A stretch of DNA of 64,000 bases, from positions 516,963 through 580,962 of the forward strand of contig JXTB01000082.1 in assembly GCA_002914805.1 (NCBI GenBank), written 5' to 3'. Source of the stretch: Parasponia andersonii (lineage: Eukaryota > Streptophyta > Magnoliopsida > Rosales > Cannabaceae). Below, piece by piece: positions 1 through 10,595 of the stretch. The position numbers and the translations under genes are program-made. The stretch's first letter is position 1, and each line of letters begins with the position of its first letter. The notes under the pieces were generated by a model that worked only from the letters and a program-made list of their open reading frames with translations, ran no database searches and was not told the origin of the DNA.

Positions 1-1502
1 AAAAAAAAAAAAAAAAAAACAATTTTTTTCATCATTCTCTCTCAGATCTCAGCACGTAAGCTAAACCCAGATCAACCTCTCTAAAATTCGATCTCGACAC
101 AAAGATTAAATGTTGCGAAAGAAAATCCTATTCTTGGCCTCACAATCAACAGCCACACCCATAATATGAGACCTTTCCAATCACCATAAATTGATGGCAC
201 ATTTCACATCTTTATAGCCACTATTTCCCTTGACTCAACATCTAGCTCGAGGACCAATGCTTTCTTCACCGGAGTCGCAGATTGGCCATTCTCTGTTCGT
301 CGATGTCATCTAGTTTTCCAAGTTTCAATGTTTTTTTTCTCTATCTTTTGACATTCATATATTGTATTGATTTTATGGAGGTGAACAGGTTTGGTGGATT
401 TGGAGAAGGCGGAGATGGGTTTGGGAAGAAAGATAATCATGGGCTAGGCTGGAGGTTAGAGGGAGAGGAAGAAGAGAGAATGTAACTGTAGACAGGTCCA
501 AGAGAGTGAGGTTTTTTTTTTTAATTCGAATTTATTATTTCAGTTATTTATTTTGATTTAAGTTAAATTATTAAATAAAAAAAATTCTAAAAGGTATTTC
601 GGTAAACTCATAGTCAAAATTAGTCTTTGATACGAGTTTGACACAAATTTTTAATTTTAAGACCATAATATTCAAAAATTATATTATTATTTTCGATCAA
701 TATTAACTTAAGTTATACATAATATCTATCTAATAATTTTTTTCTTATGCATTGGCATTTTTTTTCAACTAAAATATATTTGCATTATTTGAAAAAATTA
801 CCTATAATAAGTTTAGCCTTCTCAAATTGAGTTACAATAAGAGGTAAGCACAAATGATCTATTTTTAACTCGTGGCAATTTAGTTCTCAAAGTTAAAAAG
901 TGAATTGGAAATAAGAATTTAGAAATTGCTAGTGAAAACGTATTTTAAAAAAAGTGGTTAGTTGTACTTTTTATTAATTATTTTTGAATTAAAAAAACTT
1001 GAAAGTATGTGTGGGTCTCAATTTAGAAACATAACATAAACAGAACATGTGAATGATTTAGGGTAATCTAAAAATATTTTTTTTTCCTATTAAAACAATT
1101 TAATTACAAATATTGATATTGTAATTGTGAATTAATTAAAAAATATTTTTTTATTTGAAGAACTAAAGTTGAAACTAATAAACAACATAACTTAAACTAC
1201 GAATTATCTTCGTAAAAAAAATTAAGTCCTATTGTTACTATAATTAAGCCACATTTGTCCAACAATATCATCTCTAACATTTGTCATATGGGCAATATAT
1301 AGACTTGACTTAAATTTATCTTTGGCATTTTAGAATTTTCCACTTCATCCTCTTTTTTCAGATTGATTTTGTGCTGATGTTGTAGCTTGATTTTGAGCCC
1401 CAGCTTTAATATCTTCTAAAGGTGAATTATAATGTTGTAATCATTTCTTGCGATACCTCTTTGTATTTGGATATTTTTAGAATTCAAAATACTTATAATA
1501 TT
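1..1502. other. Unclassified flank with a GC-richer patch at 1-510
   Basis: No gene is recognised here. The first 510 bases are less AT-rich than what follows and include a 67-codon open frame (282-485, +) ending in a Gly- and Glu-rich stretch; it matches no family I know. From 510 to 1500 the DNA is very AT-rich with no coding signal I trust. A short minus-strand stretch near 1300-1440 reads without stops but is too short to name. The first copia LTR starts at 1503. Confidence 0.4.
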
Positions 1503-2728
1503 TGTTGACTCATATTTTGTATCATTAATCTTATACTCATGTTTTAAAATTGACAAACATATAATTAAGAATTAATAATCTATTCGAGTATGTAGAAATC
1601 TAAATTAAAAAGATCACAAGACATTCAAGATAAATAATGGAAAAGATCTTGAAAACAAAGATAAAAAAATACAAGATTTAGACTAGTAAAGATTAAATAT
1701 TTAGTTCTTGTATTTGAATACTTGTTTACATATAATATGATATTAATGGCTCAAATTTTTATAAAAATAAAAAAATTTCAAACCAATGTAGTTAAACTAG
1801 TTTCGAAAAAGACTTGAAATAAAATCAAAGCATGCTCTCTAGTATTTTTGGCTAACTGAATCCTAATTTTCGGTTTACTGATTCTTGGTCGAATTTTTAA
1901 CAGATTTTTGAATTCGACCGTTAAAACCGCATTATCACCGGCTAGTATTTTCAATCGACTGAAAATACACTTTCGGTCTACCGAAAATAACAGAATATCT
2001 GTTAAATGATCTAAAACGGCTAATTTTATTTCAAGCCTATAAATAAAATTTTTTCTAAGACTTAAAACAACTTTTAAACATCCTTATATTGCTCATATTA
2101 TATATTCAAATTGTTCAAATTAATTTTTGTGACCCAAACTTTCAAATCTACTTTTTTCATAAAAATTATTTGAGCCAAAGTAGATTATATCTTGTGTTCA
2201 TATTTATTCTCTCTAAGTTTATATTATATTATCTTCATTAGCAAGATTTTAGTTGAGTGATTCAGCAAAAACCAAATTATAATTGTGAGGTAAGGTTGAC
2301 ACCAGACTCATAAATAATCCGGTTTAAGTGAGATTGGTATTGGAGTCTAAACAATCCGAGGTAGGCATTATAGAGCCGAATTCAAAGTTATTGTAAAAGG
2401 TGAGTGTGCCTAAGGAGAAATCACTTAGTGGGTATAAGGGTCGGTCAAGCCCATTCTTTTGATTCGATAGTAGATAACTCAAAGCGGGTTACTAAGAGAT
2501 AGGGACGTAGACAAACCATTGTGTTTGTTAGCCCTCATAAAAATAGTGTTTGCATTACTCTATCCCTATCTCTTTAAATTTATTTACCTTGAACTTGTGC
2601 TTGTCGTTTATTTATTTTTACTTGATATTGTCTTTATTTGTATAATTTACTTACTATCTTTAAAAGTTTGCAAAAATTTTTAAAACTCAATTCACTCATC
2701 TCTTAGGTTAGTTAATCCTGGGCTAACA
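1503..2728 (+). repeat. LTR of a SIRE-like Ty1/copia element (old, 5' LTR)
   Basis: The segment starts TGTTGAC and ends GCTAACA, giving the TGTT...AACA termini of copia LTRs. A degenerate initiator-Met primer-binding site follows at once, and gag coding sequence lies downstream. The inner text resembles SIRE/Maximus LTRs: a mid-region rich in GG/GGTA words, then a pyrimidine-rich end. Length is 1226 bp. The partner 3' LTR is not in the window, because the element is cut off in its gag, so no target duplication can be checked. Lineage is an inference from LTR style. Confidence 0.65.
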
Positions 2729-2729
2729 A

Positions 2730-2742
2730 TTAGTATCTGAGT
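2730..2742 (+). other. Primer-binding site of the SIRE-like element (degenerate)
   Basis: Directly after the LTR end the sequence reads TTAGTATCTGAG, two changes from the TTGGTATCAGAG complement of initiator tRNA-Met used by most plant LTR elements. Its position one base after AACA is what makes it convincing. Confidence 0.6.
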
Positions 2743-2779
2743 TTGGTACTAATATTTTTTAGAACTTTACCATTTTTGA

Positions 2780-2952
2780 GATAGCTAACTCAAATAATTT
2801 TTCTTTTCAATACGAGGGGTTGTCACCTTCTAAAACACTATTTTTTTTAAATTTATGGTATATTGTTACTAAAGATTCATTAAAAATAACAAAATTGTTG
2901 ACGGAAGAGAATTAGAAAAAAGACATAGAAGAGTACGATGAAAATAGTAAAC
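2780..2952 (+). pseudogene. Copia gag, N-terminal part (split by a later insertion)
   Basis: This is the first part of the gag frame of the SIRE-like element. Its last codons read in phase with 7566 onward once the inserted minus-strand copia element and one copy of its 5-bp duplication are ignored. Stops occur near 2850. Gag would form the particle that packages element RNA. The call rests mainly on the in-frame continuation and on the spacing from the primer-binding site. Confidence 0.5.
2948..2952. repeat. Target-site duplication TAAAC (left copy)
   Basis: TAAAC lies immediately outside the left LTR at 2953 and is repeated exactly at 7561-7565, outside the right LTR. This fixes both ends of the minus-strand copia element. 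Confidence 0.85.
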
Positions 2953-3285
2953 TATACTATTATAAGGTAGGAAAATATTATATATTTCTCTCTTTTTAAC
3001 GTAAGGATACAATCTCCTTTTATCGGAGTTTTACAAAAAAGAAACCACCTAATAGGATATTCACAGTAACTACACCCTAATTCTAGGGAAAAGAAAATCT
3101 CCAAATAAAAAGAATACAATCAGATAATTACAAAATAATTACAGAAAGATTTGCAATAGGCTATACCTGGAGGATTCTAACGTTAAGATACATAATTAAC
3201 CAGATTTTTCCTTATTTCTAAAGTCAAACCTGATCCTTCTCTTAGCTGTCATGTTCACTAGCCTAATCAAATCTGATTTCCAGCA
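2953..3285 (-). repeat. 3' LTR of the minus-strand copia element
   Basis: On the minus strand it starts TGCTGGAAATC and ends GTATA. It aligns along its length with 7238-7560, with scattered substitutions and one extra short segment near 3125. The polypurine tract abuts its start. Confidence 0.9.
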
Positions 3286-3298
3286 ATCCCCCTCAAGC
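3286..3298 (-). other. Polypurine tract
   Basis: The minus strand reads GCTTGAGGGGGAT directly before the 3' LTR, the expected position and composition of the plus-strand primer for reverse transcription. Confidence 0.85.
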
Positions 3299-3345
3299 AG
3301 GTTTGAAAATATTATCCATGGCCAGCTTGCTCACTAATTTTTTGA

Positions 3346-6330
3346 ATTATATCTTTAGTAAGCTTTTTGTGAGTATATCTGCAAATTGTTCTTTTGTGGA
3401 AACGTATGGCATACAGATTATCTTGCTATCTAATTTTTCCTTGATGAATTGTTTATCGACTTTAATGTGTTTAGTTCTATCATGTAGAACTTGATTATGT
3501 GCGATTACAATAGCAGACTTCTTATCACAATAAACTCTCATAGGCAGTGAGTTATTTATTTTTTTTTCTTCTAGAATTCGTTTAATCCACAAAACCTCAC
3601 ATATCCCATGAGCAACAACACGGAATTCAGCTTCTGCACTGTTTCGTGCCACAACACTTTGTTTTTTTGCTTTGCCAAGTGACTAGGTTTTCACCAACAA
3701 ATGCGCAATATCCGTCGATCTTCTATCTGTTATACTTGTAGCCCAATCTGAGTCAATATAAGCTTCAACTTGTAGGTGTCCATGATTTTTAAATAAAAGA
3801 CCCTTTCCTAGATTTCCTTTTAAGTATCTTAAAATTCTGTACACTACATCATAATGCTCTTACCCTTGAGAGTGCATAAACTGACTAACTATACTAACTA
3901 CAAAAGCTATATTTAGACCAGTGTGAGAGAGATAAATTAGCGTACCAACAAGGCACTAGTTCCTTTCTTTATCAACTACTTCTCCAACCTTGGCTTTTTG
4001 TAATTTTAAGTTCAGTTCTATAGGTGTTTCAGTAACTTTGCATCCTAACATGGTAGTTTCTCCTAGTAAATCAAGAATATATTTCCATTGAAACATGAAT
4101 ATCCCTTTCTTTGATTGGGCAAATTCCATCCCAACGAAGTCTTTTAATGAGCCCAAGTCTTTGATCTCAAAATCACTCGCGAGGGCCTTTTTTAGTCTAT
4201 TCAACTCAATGCTATCATCTCCGGTTAGGATTATATGATCTACATAGATAATTAGGATAGCAACCTTACCATTACTCGACTGTTTGAAGAAGAGAGTGTG
4301 GTCAGCTTGACTTTGACAAAACTCAAGAAACTTCACTGTTTTTCAAAAGCGTTCGAACCAAGCTCTTGGGGACTACTTGAGGCCATAAAATGACTTCTTT
4401 AATTTGCAAACTTTTTCATTTCCAAATTTTCTTTCAAAATCCGGTAGTAGCTTCATGTATACTTCCTCTTCTAATTCTTCATTCAAGAAAGCATTCTTTA
4501 TATCCAACTGATGTAAAGGCCAATTGAAATGAACTACAAGGGAGAGAAGGACCTGAATTGAGTTGATCTTTGCTACTGGTGCAAATGTTTCTTGGTAGTC
4601 AATCCCAAGTGTTTGTGTAACTCTCTTTGCTACCAGCCGTGCTTTATGCCTTTCTAGGCTCCTATCAGCCTTACATTTTATTGTTAACACCCACTTGCAT
4701 CCCACAATTTTCTTCTCTTTAGGTAGATCTATAATTTCCCACGTCATTCTTTCGAAGAGCATTCATCTCTTCCATAACTGCTGACTTCCAATCTGGATTA
4801 TCTGGAGCTTCATGAATAGTTCTACGAATAAACAGATGAGAAATATTGGAGGTAAAAACTTTATGATTTTTAGAAAGTTTATTATAAGAGAGATATTTAG
4901 CTATAGGATGATTAGTGCATGCTCTTACATCTTTTCGAATAACTATTGGAACATCAAGACCTGGAAATGGAATTGGAGTCAAATTCAGAGGTGATTATTG
5001 GTCTTGCTCTTCGATAGTTAGGATGATTTCTGACATTTTGATTAGACCGTCTTCGAGTATAAATACAGATTTCAGGAGTGGCTTTATTTTCTTGTAGTAT
5101 TACTCCCCCTGTTTGTGATTCATTAATTTTTGGCATAGATAGATTAGGATTCTCTTTTTTTTTTTTTCATTATTTAAGACTCCTATTTCATGAGTGTTTT
5201 CAGGAAAAAAAAAAATGTTAGGAAGAATAGGAGTAATAGGAGTAGTAGTTTGCCAAAAATTTTCTTCATTAACACTCTTCCCTTAAAGGGAATTTTTACT
5301 AAAAAATGGTGCATTTTCCATAAAAACCACATCCATATTGACAAATGGTTTTTTTTTTGTACGAGAGTTAAAACATTTGTGCACTTTTTTGTTAGGAGCA
5401 TAACCTTGAACAATACATTTTTCAGCTTTTAGATCTAACTTAGATCTTAAATGGCTTAGTATGTGAACAAACGTAGTGCATCCAAAAACTTTTAAAGGTA
5501 AATCAGATGTTAAGTGATTTCGAGGGAAGTATTTTTCAAGATATTACAATGGTGATAAGATAGCAAGCAGTTAAGATAGCATCACCCCATAAATATTTTG
5601 GAACATGCATAGAATACATTAAAGCTCTACCAATTTCAAGTAAATGATGATTCTTCCTTTCAATAATTCTATTTTGTTGAGGGGTGTCCCTATTTGTAGA
5701 CTAATGAATAATGCCATTTTCTTTTAAAAAACCTTCCTAAACACTCATTGAAATATTCTGTATCATTATCACTTCATAAAATACTAATTTTTGTATGAAA
5801 TTGATTTTCAATCATTATATAAAAATCTTTAAACAATTTTTCAACTTCACATTTAGCACTCATAACATAATCTTGGATGGTCGTCTATAAAGATCACAAA
5901 CCATTTTTTTTCCAGATAAAGTAGTGATCTTTGAAGGATCCCAAACATCATTATAAACTAAATAAAATGGTTTTGATGCAAGATAAGGTTTTGATTTATA
6001 AATATTTCGATGACTTTTTGATAATTGACAAGATTCACAAATAAAAGAGTTGCAATCCACACCTTCAAACAAACTTGGAAATAGATTTTTAAAGAAGGAA
6101 AACAAGGATGTCCTAGTCTAAGATGCCAAAGCATTATTTTTTCATGTATAGGAATACCAGATTGGGGATTGGATTTCAGCAATTGCAGGAGTTGATCCAT
6201 CTACTATTTGTTAAAAAAATTGGGTTTAGCAATATTGGTAGCAGTTTTGGGATGGTCATAGGTAGCAGTGTTGGCTTGGTTGTTGTTGGAACCATTCCCA
6301 GACTTGTCATTTTTCCAATCAGTTGGTTTA
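3346..6330 (-). pseudogene. Copia pol: integrase, reverse transcriptase, RNase H remnants
   Basis: Reading the minus strand: a pre-integrase/zinc-binding segment around 6090-6170 (LWHLRLGHP) and the integrase core (5600-6050), which keeps the catalytic-glutamate context IIERKNHHLLE near 5650. RT begins near 4760 with a VAK..TQ..GIDYQETFAPVAK segment and the first catalytic Asp in QLDIKNAFLN. RT continues at 3956-4336, where the catalytic pair is changed to YVDH near 4235. RNase H follows: YIDSDWA near 3745, AEAEF near 3635, YCDKKSA near 3530, DRTKHI near 3475. Frameshifts separate these blocks, one just after the RSTD of RNase H. The enzymes would copy element RNA and insert the DNA, but this copy cannot. 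Clade left open. Confidence 0.88.
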
Positions 6331-7190
6331 CCATGAAGCTTCCAGCGAGTCTTCCAAGTATGACGCGGCTTATTGTAGTAGTCACACCATACTCGAGGTC
6401 GTTTATCACCCCTTCACTGATTGTTTTGTGATCAATGAGTAGCAGTTGCACTAACCAAGGCCGAGCTCTTCACAGGACTACTGCCTCCTTTTCTGCCCAG
6501 CATCACACTCTAGCAACGCTCCTCTCTTCACACCTTAGAGAAAACCTCACTAATTACCAACAATCCGCCCCTATACTTCATCAAACTCAATGTTGTGGCC
6601 TGCCAAATACTTGAAGATTCTCTCATTTTCCACCATCTTTCTTTTATGGTTGCAATCATCATAATCATTAAATAGGTCAAGATGCTGCCACAACCCTTTG
6701 AGGATGTTAAAGTATTTGGTGACGCTGCGGTCTCTTTCGCGGATGTCTCTGAGTTTCAACTATAGTTCATACACTTGTGATTAGTTCCGTAAGTAAGAGT
6801 ACATCTGACTCACATTATCCCAAAGCTCTTTGGCAGTTTGATGGCAAATGTAATTAGTGCTGATTTCTTCCTCCATGGCGTTCACCAGCCATGCCATTAC
6901 CATGGAATTCTCTGCGTCCCAATTGGCATAAGCCAGTAGGTCATTCTTCTCAGGGTCTCATTAGTTAAGTAGCCAATCTTTCCTCTTCCCCAGATGTACA
7001 TACGAACAGATTGAGACCACCTCACAAAATTTCCTTCATTGAGGTTGATTGTAGTGGTTTGGATTGAGTGAGATTCAGAGTGTGAAATCTTAGGGGTATT
7101 TGGTTTAGTGGTAACAACAGGGGAGATTTCAGAGGTAACATCAAACGTGACGTTGACATTGGTAATAAAGGCTTTTTTATTTTTTACGGT
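6330..7190 (-). pseudogene. Copia gag with broken zinc knuckle
   Basis: The minus-strand gag starts near 7190 and passes through a VRMYIWGRGKIGYL segment near 7000, typical of a large family of plant copia gags. After a frameshift it continues at 6571-6759 with SVTKYFNILKGLWQ and a following (V/I)-E-N-E-R segment. A zinc knuckle at about 6330-6390 keeps the first Cys and the His, but the second Cys is Tyr and the last is Arg, so it could not bind zinc. A characteristic LHGKP follows. Gag is the structural particle protein; this copy is frameshifted and inactive. Confidence 0.8.
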
Positions 7191-7225
7191 AGGAAGATTT
7201 TTTTACAGTAGGAAGAGGAACGGTT

Positions 7226-7237
7226 AGTCTGATACCA
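7226..7237 (-). other. Primer-binding site (tRNA-iMet type)
   Basis: The minus strand reads TGGTATCAGAC immediately inside the 5' LTR (LTR edge at 7238). This matches the initiator-Met primer complement except at the last positions. Confidence 0.88.
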
Positions 7238-7560
7238 TATACGATTATAAGATAGGAAAATATTATATATTTCTCTCTTTTTAACCTAAGGATACAATCT
7301 CCTTCTATAGGAGTTTTATAGAAAGAGAAACTACCTAATAGGATATTCACAATAACTACACCTTAATTCTAGGGAAATGAAAATCTCTAAATAAAAAGAA
7401 TACAATCAGATAATTATAAAAAGATTTGCAATAGGCTACAACTGGAGGATTCTAAAATTAAGGCACATAATTAACTACATTTTTCCTTATTTCTAAAGTC
7501 AAACCTGATCCTTCTCTTAGCTGTCACGTTTACTAGCCTAATCAAATCTGATTTCCAACA
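7238..7560 (-). repeat. 5' LTR of the minus-strand copia element
   Basis: On the minus strand it starts TGTTGGAAATC and ends TATA next to the primer-binding site. It aligns with 2953-3285. The target duplication TAAAC follows at 7561-7565. Confidence 0.9.
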
Positions 7561-7895
7561 TAAACCCACTTTCACCAAAAATAGAAGTGCTAAAAATATT
7601 CTTATATGTGGCTTAGATAAGAACATATATAAGAATGTTGAGAAGGCTAGAGATGCTTATAAACTTTGGAACATGTTAGAAGTCTCTTATCAAGGAACTA
7701 TCTCCATGAGAGAAACTAAAATTAATATTTTTATTAGAAACTATGAGTTGTTCAAAATGAAAAAGATAAATCTATTTCTCAAATGTTTACTAGATTCACT
7801 ACTAGTATTAACTCTCTTGGTACTTTAGGAAAAATCTTTCCAAATGGTAAGTTGGTGAGTAAAATTCTTAGAAGTTTTCCTCAAGCATATAGAAC
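7561..7895 (+). pseudogene. Copia gag, middle part of the SIRE-like element
   Basis: The frame continues the gag interrupted at 2952, starting with the right copy of TAAAC. It reads AKNILICGLD, then an A..LW..LEVSY.GT segment and ETKIN..I..YELFKM, the usual order of the copia gag (UBN2-type) domain. A one-base shift near 7760 moves the frame to ISQMFTRF, ending LVSKILRSFP near 7885. After that the sequence no longer follows gag and turns into Ty3/gypsy pol. The family assignment is firm; the junction position is accurate to about 20 bases. Confidence 0.8.
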
Positions 7896-9821
7896 AAGGT
7901 GGAAGTTATTCAACAAGCTACAAAAACCTGAGGCTTTCGAACGACCACTTAAGTGGGTTGTTGAATTGAGTCAATTTGACATCAATTTTTAATCTCGCAC
8001 TGCTATAAAAGGTCAAGCTCTCGCATATTTTATTACAGAATTTACATATGATGTCAATCTTCCAATAGGAGTGCTCGAAAAACCTACTTTAGATTCATCA
8101 AGGTTGTAGAAACTTTACGTCGATGGATCATCAAATGAGAATGGAGCTGGTGCGGGCCTAGTCTTAATCAGTCCTGAAGGACATAATATTCATTGTGCAT
8201 TTCGCTTCAAGTTTCCAGCGTCGAATAATGAGGCAGAATATGAAGCACTAATAGCTGGGTTAAAGCTCGCACAAGAAATGAAGGTCGAGATTATTGAAGT
8301 ATACAGTGATTCCCAGCTAGTCGTTTGTCAAGTGATCGGCGATTATCAAGCAAGAGGAGGAAGAATGATGGCATATTTACAAGAGGTACAAAGATTATTC
8401 TCGACATTCACTACCTACAATATTCAACTTCTTCCTCACATTAAGAATACTCGGGCAGATGCTCTAGCTAAGCTCGCCTCAACAAAAGATGCCGAATTAC
8501 TTCAGGTGGTCCCTCTCGAGTTTCTTATAAAACCAAGTATCGAAGCAGAGCCCCAAACAACTATGACGGTTGACAAAAAATCATCATGTATGGATCCTAT
8601 AATGAAGTATATACAAAATGGTGATTTTCCTGAAAACAAAAATGACGCGAAGCGACTTCGAATGAAAGCAGCTCGCTATGTTATCTATGACGAGAAGCTT
8701 TATCGAAGAAGTTTTAGTGCGTCGTTATTGTTATGTGTCAATGAAGAAAAATTACACTACATTATGAGGGAAATTCACGAAGGAATATATGGAAATCATT
8801 CCGGGGGGCAGGCACTCGTGAACAAGGTTCTCAGATAAGGGTACTTTTGGCCAACTATGAAAAAGGATACAATAGAATTTACTAAGAGGTATGACAAATG
8901 CCAATGATTTACAACTATTCCTAGAATGCCACATGTTCCTCTCACTCCAATAACCAGTCCATAGCCATTTAGGGTATGGGGAATTGATATTATCAGAATG
9001 CTTCCATTGGTGCCAGGTGGATTGAAGTATACAATGGTCGCAATCGATTATTTCACCAAGTGGACAGAAGCTGAAGCCTTGAGTACCATTTCTGCAAAAA
9101 AGATGATAGATTTTATTTATAAATTTATAATCTATCATTATGGTATAGCACATACCATAATTTCTGATAATAGGAAACAATTTGACTGCGATTAGTTTCG
9201 TAACTTATGCGACAACTGAGGCATCAAGAAGAATTTCTCTGCTGTTATTCATCCACAAGCCAATGGACAGATCAAAGCGATAAATAAAATACTTAAACAG
9301 AATATAAAGACAAATTTGGAAGAGCATAAAAGAGCTTGGCCAGAAGTACCCCCTAAAGTTTATGGGCTTATCGCACCACTTAACGAACCGCTACTGGAGA
9401 GAGTCTATTCTCTTTAACTTACAGATATGAAGCAATGGTTCCTGTTGAAATTAGTGTGAGCTCTTTATGACGATCAACCTATGAGCAAGATCACAACAAA
9501 ACACTAATAAGAATAGAGCTCGATCTTTTAGAGGAAAGGCACGAGCAGTCTCAGCTTAGAATCACATCATATCAACAGCGCACTGTTTGATATTATAACT
9601 CTAAAGTCAGAAGAAGAGGATTTGAAGTTAGTGACCTTGTTCTTCGACAAGTCCTACCTAATAATAAAGAGCACGGTGCTGGTGTATTTGGACCCTCTTG
9701 GGAAGGACCGTATGTTATTGATGTCGTCATTCGACCTGGGACACATAAGTTTGCTCGCACTAGTGGACAAAAGATCGAGCATGCTTGGAATGTAGAACAA
9801 CTTCGTCACTATTATCAGTAA
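7896..9821 (+). pseudogene. Tat-lineage pol: second RNase H and integrase
   Basis: The frame opens in the end of the first RNase H (KWVVELSQFDI, then TAIKGQALA) and crosses TAA at 7990 and TAG at 8107. It continues into the Tat-specific second RNase H: LYVDGSSNENGAGAG, NNEAEYEAL and YSDSQLVV carry its acidic residues. Integrase follows: an H...H and C..C zinc region at 8750-8910, then the core with WGIDI near 8970 and SDNRKQFD near 9165. The catalytic Glu is Lys in QANGQIKAINK near 9270. The C-terminal region VFGPSWEGPYVI ends at the TAA at 9819-9821. Multiple stops and the Glu-to-Lys change make it inactive. Confidence 0.88.
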
Positions 9822-10595
9822 ATCTTCATGTATATCTTTATGTATTCTCAACGACCTGGGGGGCATCTTGTATTCATCATTCGTTATTCATCATTCGTTG
9901 TTCATCCTTTGTTATTCGTCATTCGCTATTCGTCATTCATCATATTAATCAATAAGGATGTCTTCTCTTCAATCATTCAATTTGGTTCACCGATTATAGT
10001 TTTATGGCAGTCTTCAAATACCATAAAACTCGGGAGGCAATGGGATCAAAATACTATCTCCTACTTGCTTCCTAAGGGACTATACAAACGCCCATTTAGA
10101 GGGGTTGAAATTTTAGAAATAAATTTCCAAAAATCTTAGTATTTTCTCCTCGTTTCATGCCACAGCATGTCGTATTACGCAATTTCCCTCCTCGAACAAG
10201 AAAGTAACTAAGCAAAATATTCATTGTTCGATGTAATATATTGTTATATCCTATTTTGCTGTGGAACTTCTGCAAAACAGTATTGAGTTTGCATCACTCA
10301 TACTTGCAATTTTCTTAAGCGATCTAACCTATCATAACACTTAAAACTCATTTTAAGTGTGTTAGATTCAAATCGTAATAGCATACCGATCAGTCACCTA
10401 GTGATTGACTACTTGTTTAAATTAATTATCTTCTATATTATAACGTCGTGTTTTGATTATTTTGCAGGAATAAATATCTGACAAGAAAGCATTCATTAAA
10501 AAGCTCACACCCATATGCAAGCAAAGAAATACAAATAAGAAGGGGACCAAGCCCGCATTGTTTTGAAGTTAAAAAAAAAAAAGAATACAAAATTT
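9822..10595 (+). other. Tat element spacer between pol and the antisense gene
   Basis: No coding signal. The stretch 9871-9946 is an irregular short tandem repeat built on ATTCGT/ATTCAT words of about 8 bases. The rest is plain non-coding sequence of the element's 3' region. Confidence 0.6.

Larger units (their letters stand above)
2953..7560 (-). mobile_element. Ty1/copia retrotransposon, complete but dead
   Basis: A 4608-bp minus-strand element with two LTRs (333 and 323 bp), primer-binding site, polypurine tract and a perfect 5-bp target duplication. Coding order on the minus strand is gag, zinc knuckle, integrase, reverse transcriptase, RNase H: the copia order. Every coding segment has stops or frameshifts. 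The RT active-site motif reads YVDH rather than YVDD, and the gag zinc knuckle has lost two of its four ligands. LTRs are similar but clearly diverged by eye, so this is not a recent insertion. It sits inside the gag of an older plus-strand copia element. Confidence 0.93.

Noticed and set aside
282..485. 67-codon open frame near the window start
   Set aside because: No family resemblance, low-complexity end and no splice or promoter context; kept only as a note in the flank entry.
1290..1450. Possible minus-strand gene fragment
   Set aside because: Short open stretch with stops either side and no recognised motif.
8752..9180. 142-codon minus-strand frame
   Set aside because: Complement of the Tat integrase; composition follows the coding strand.
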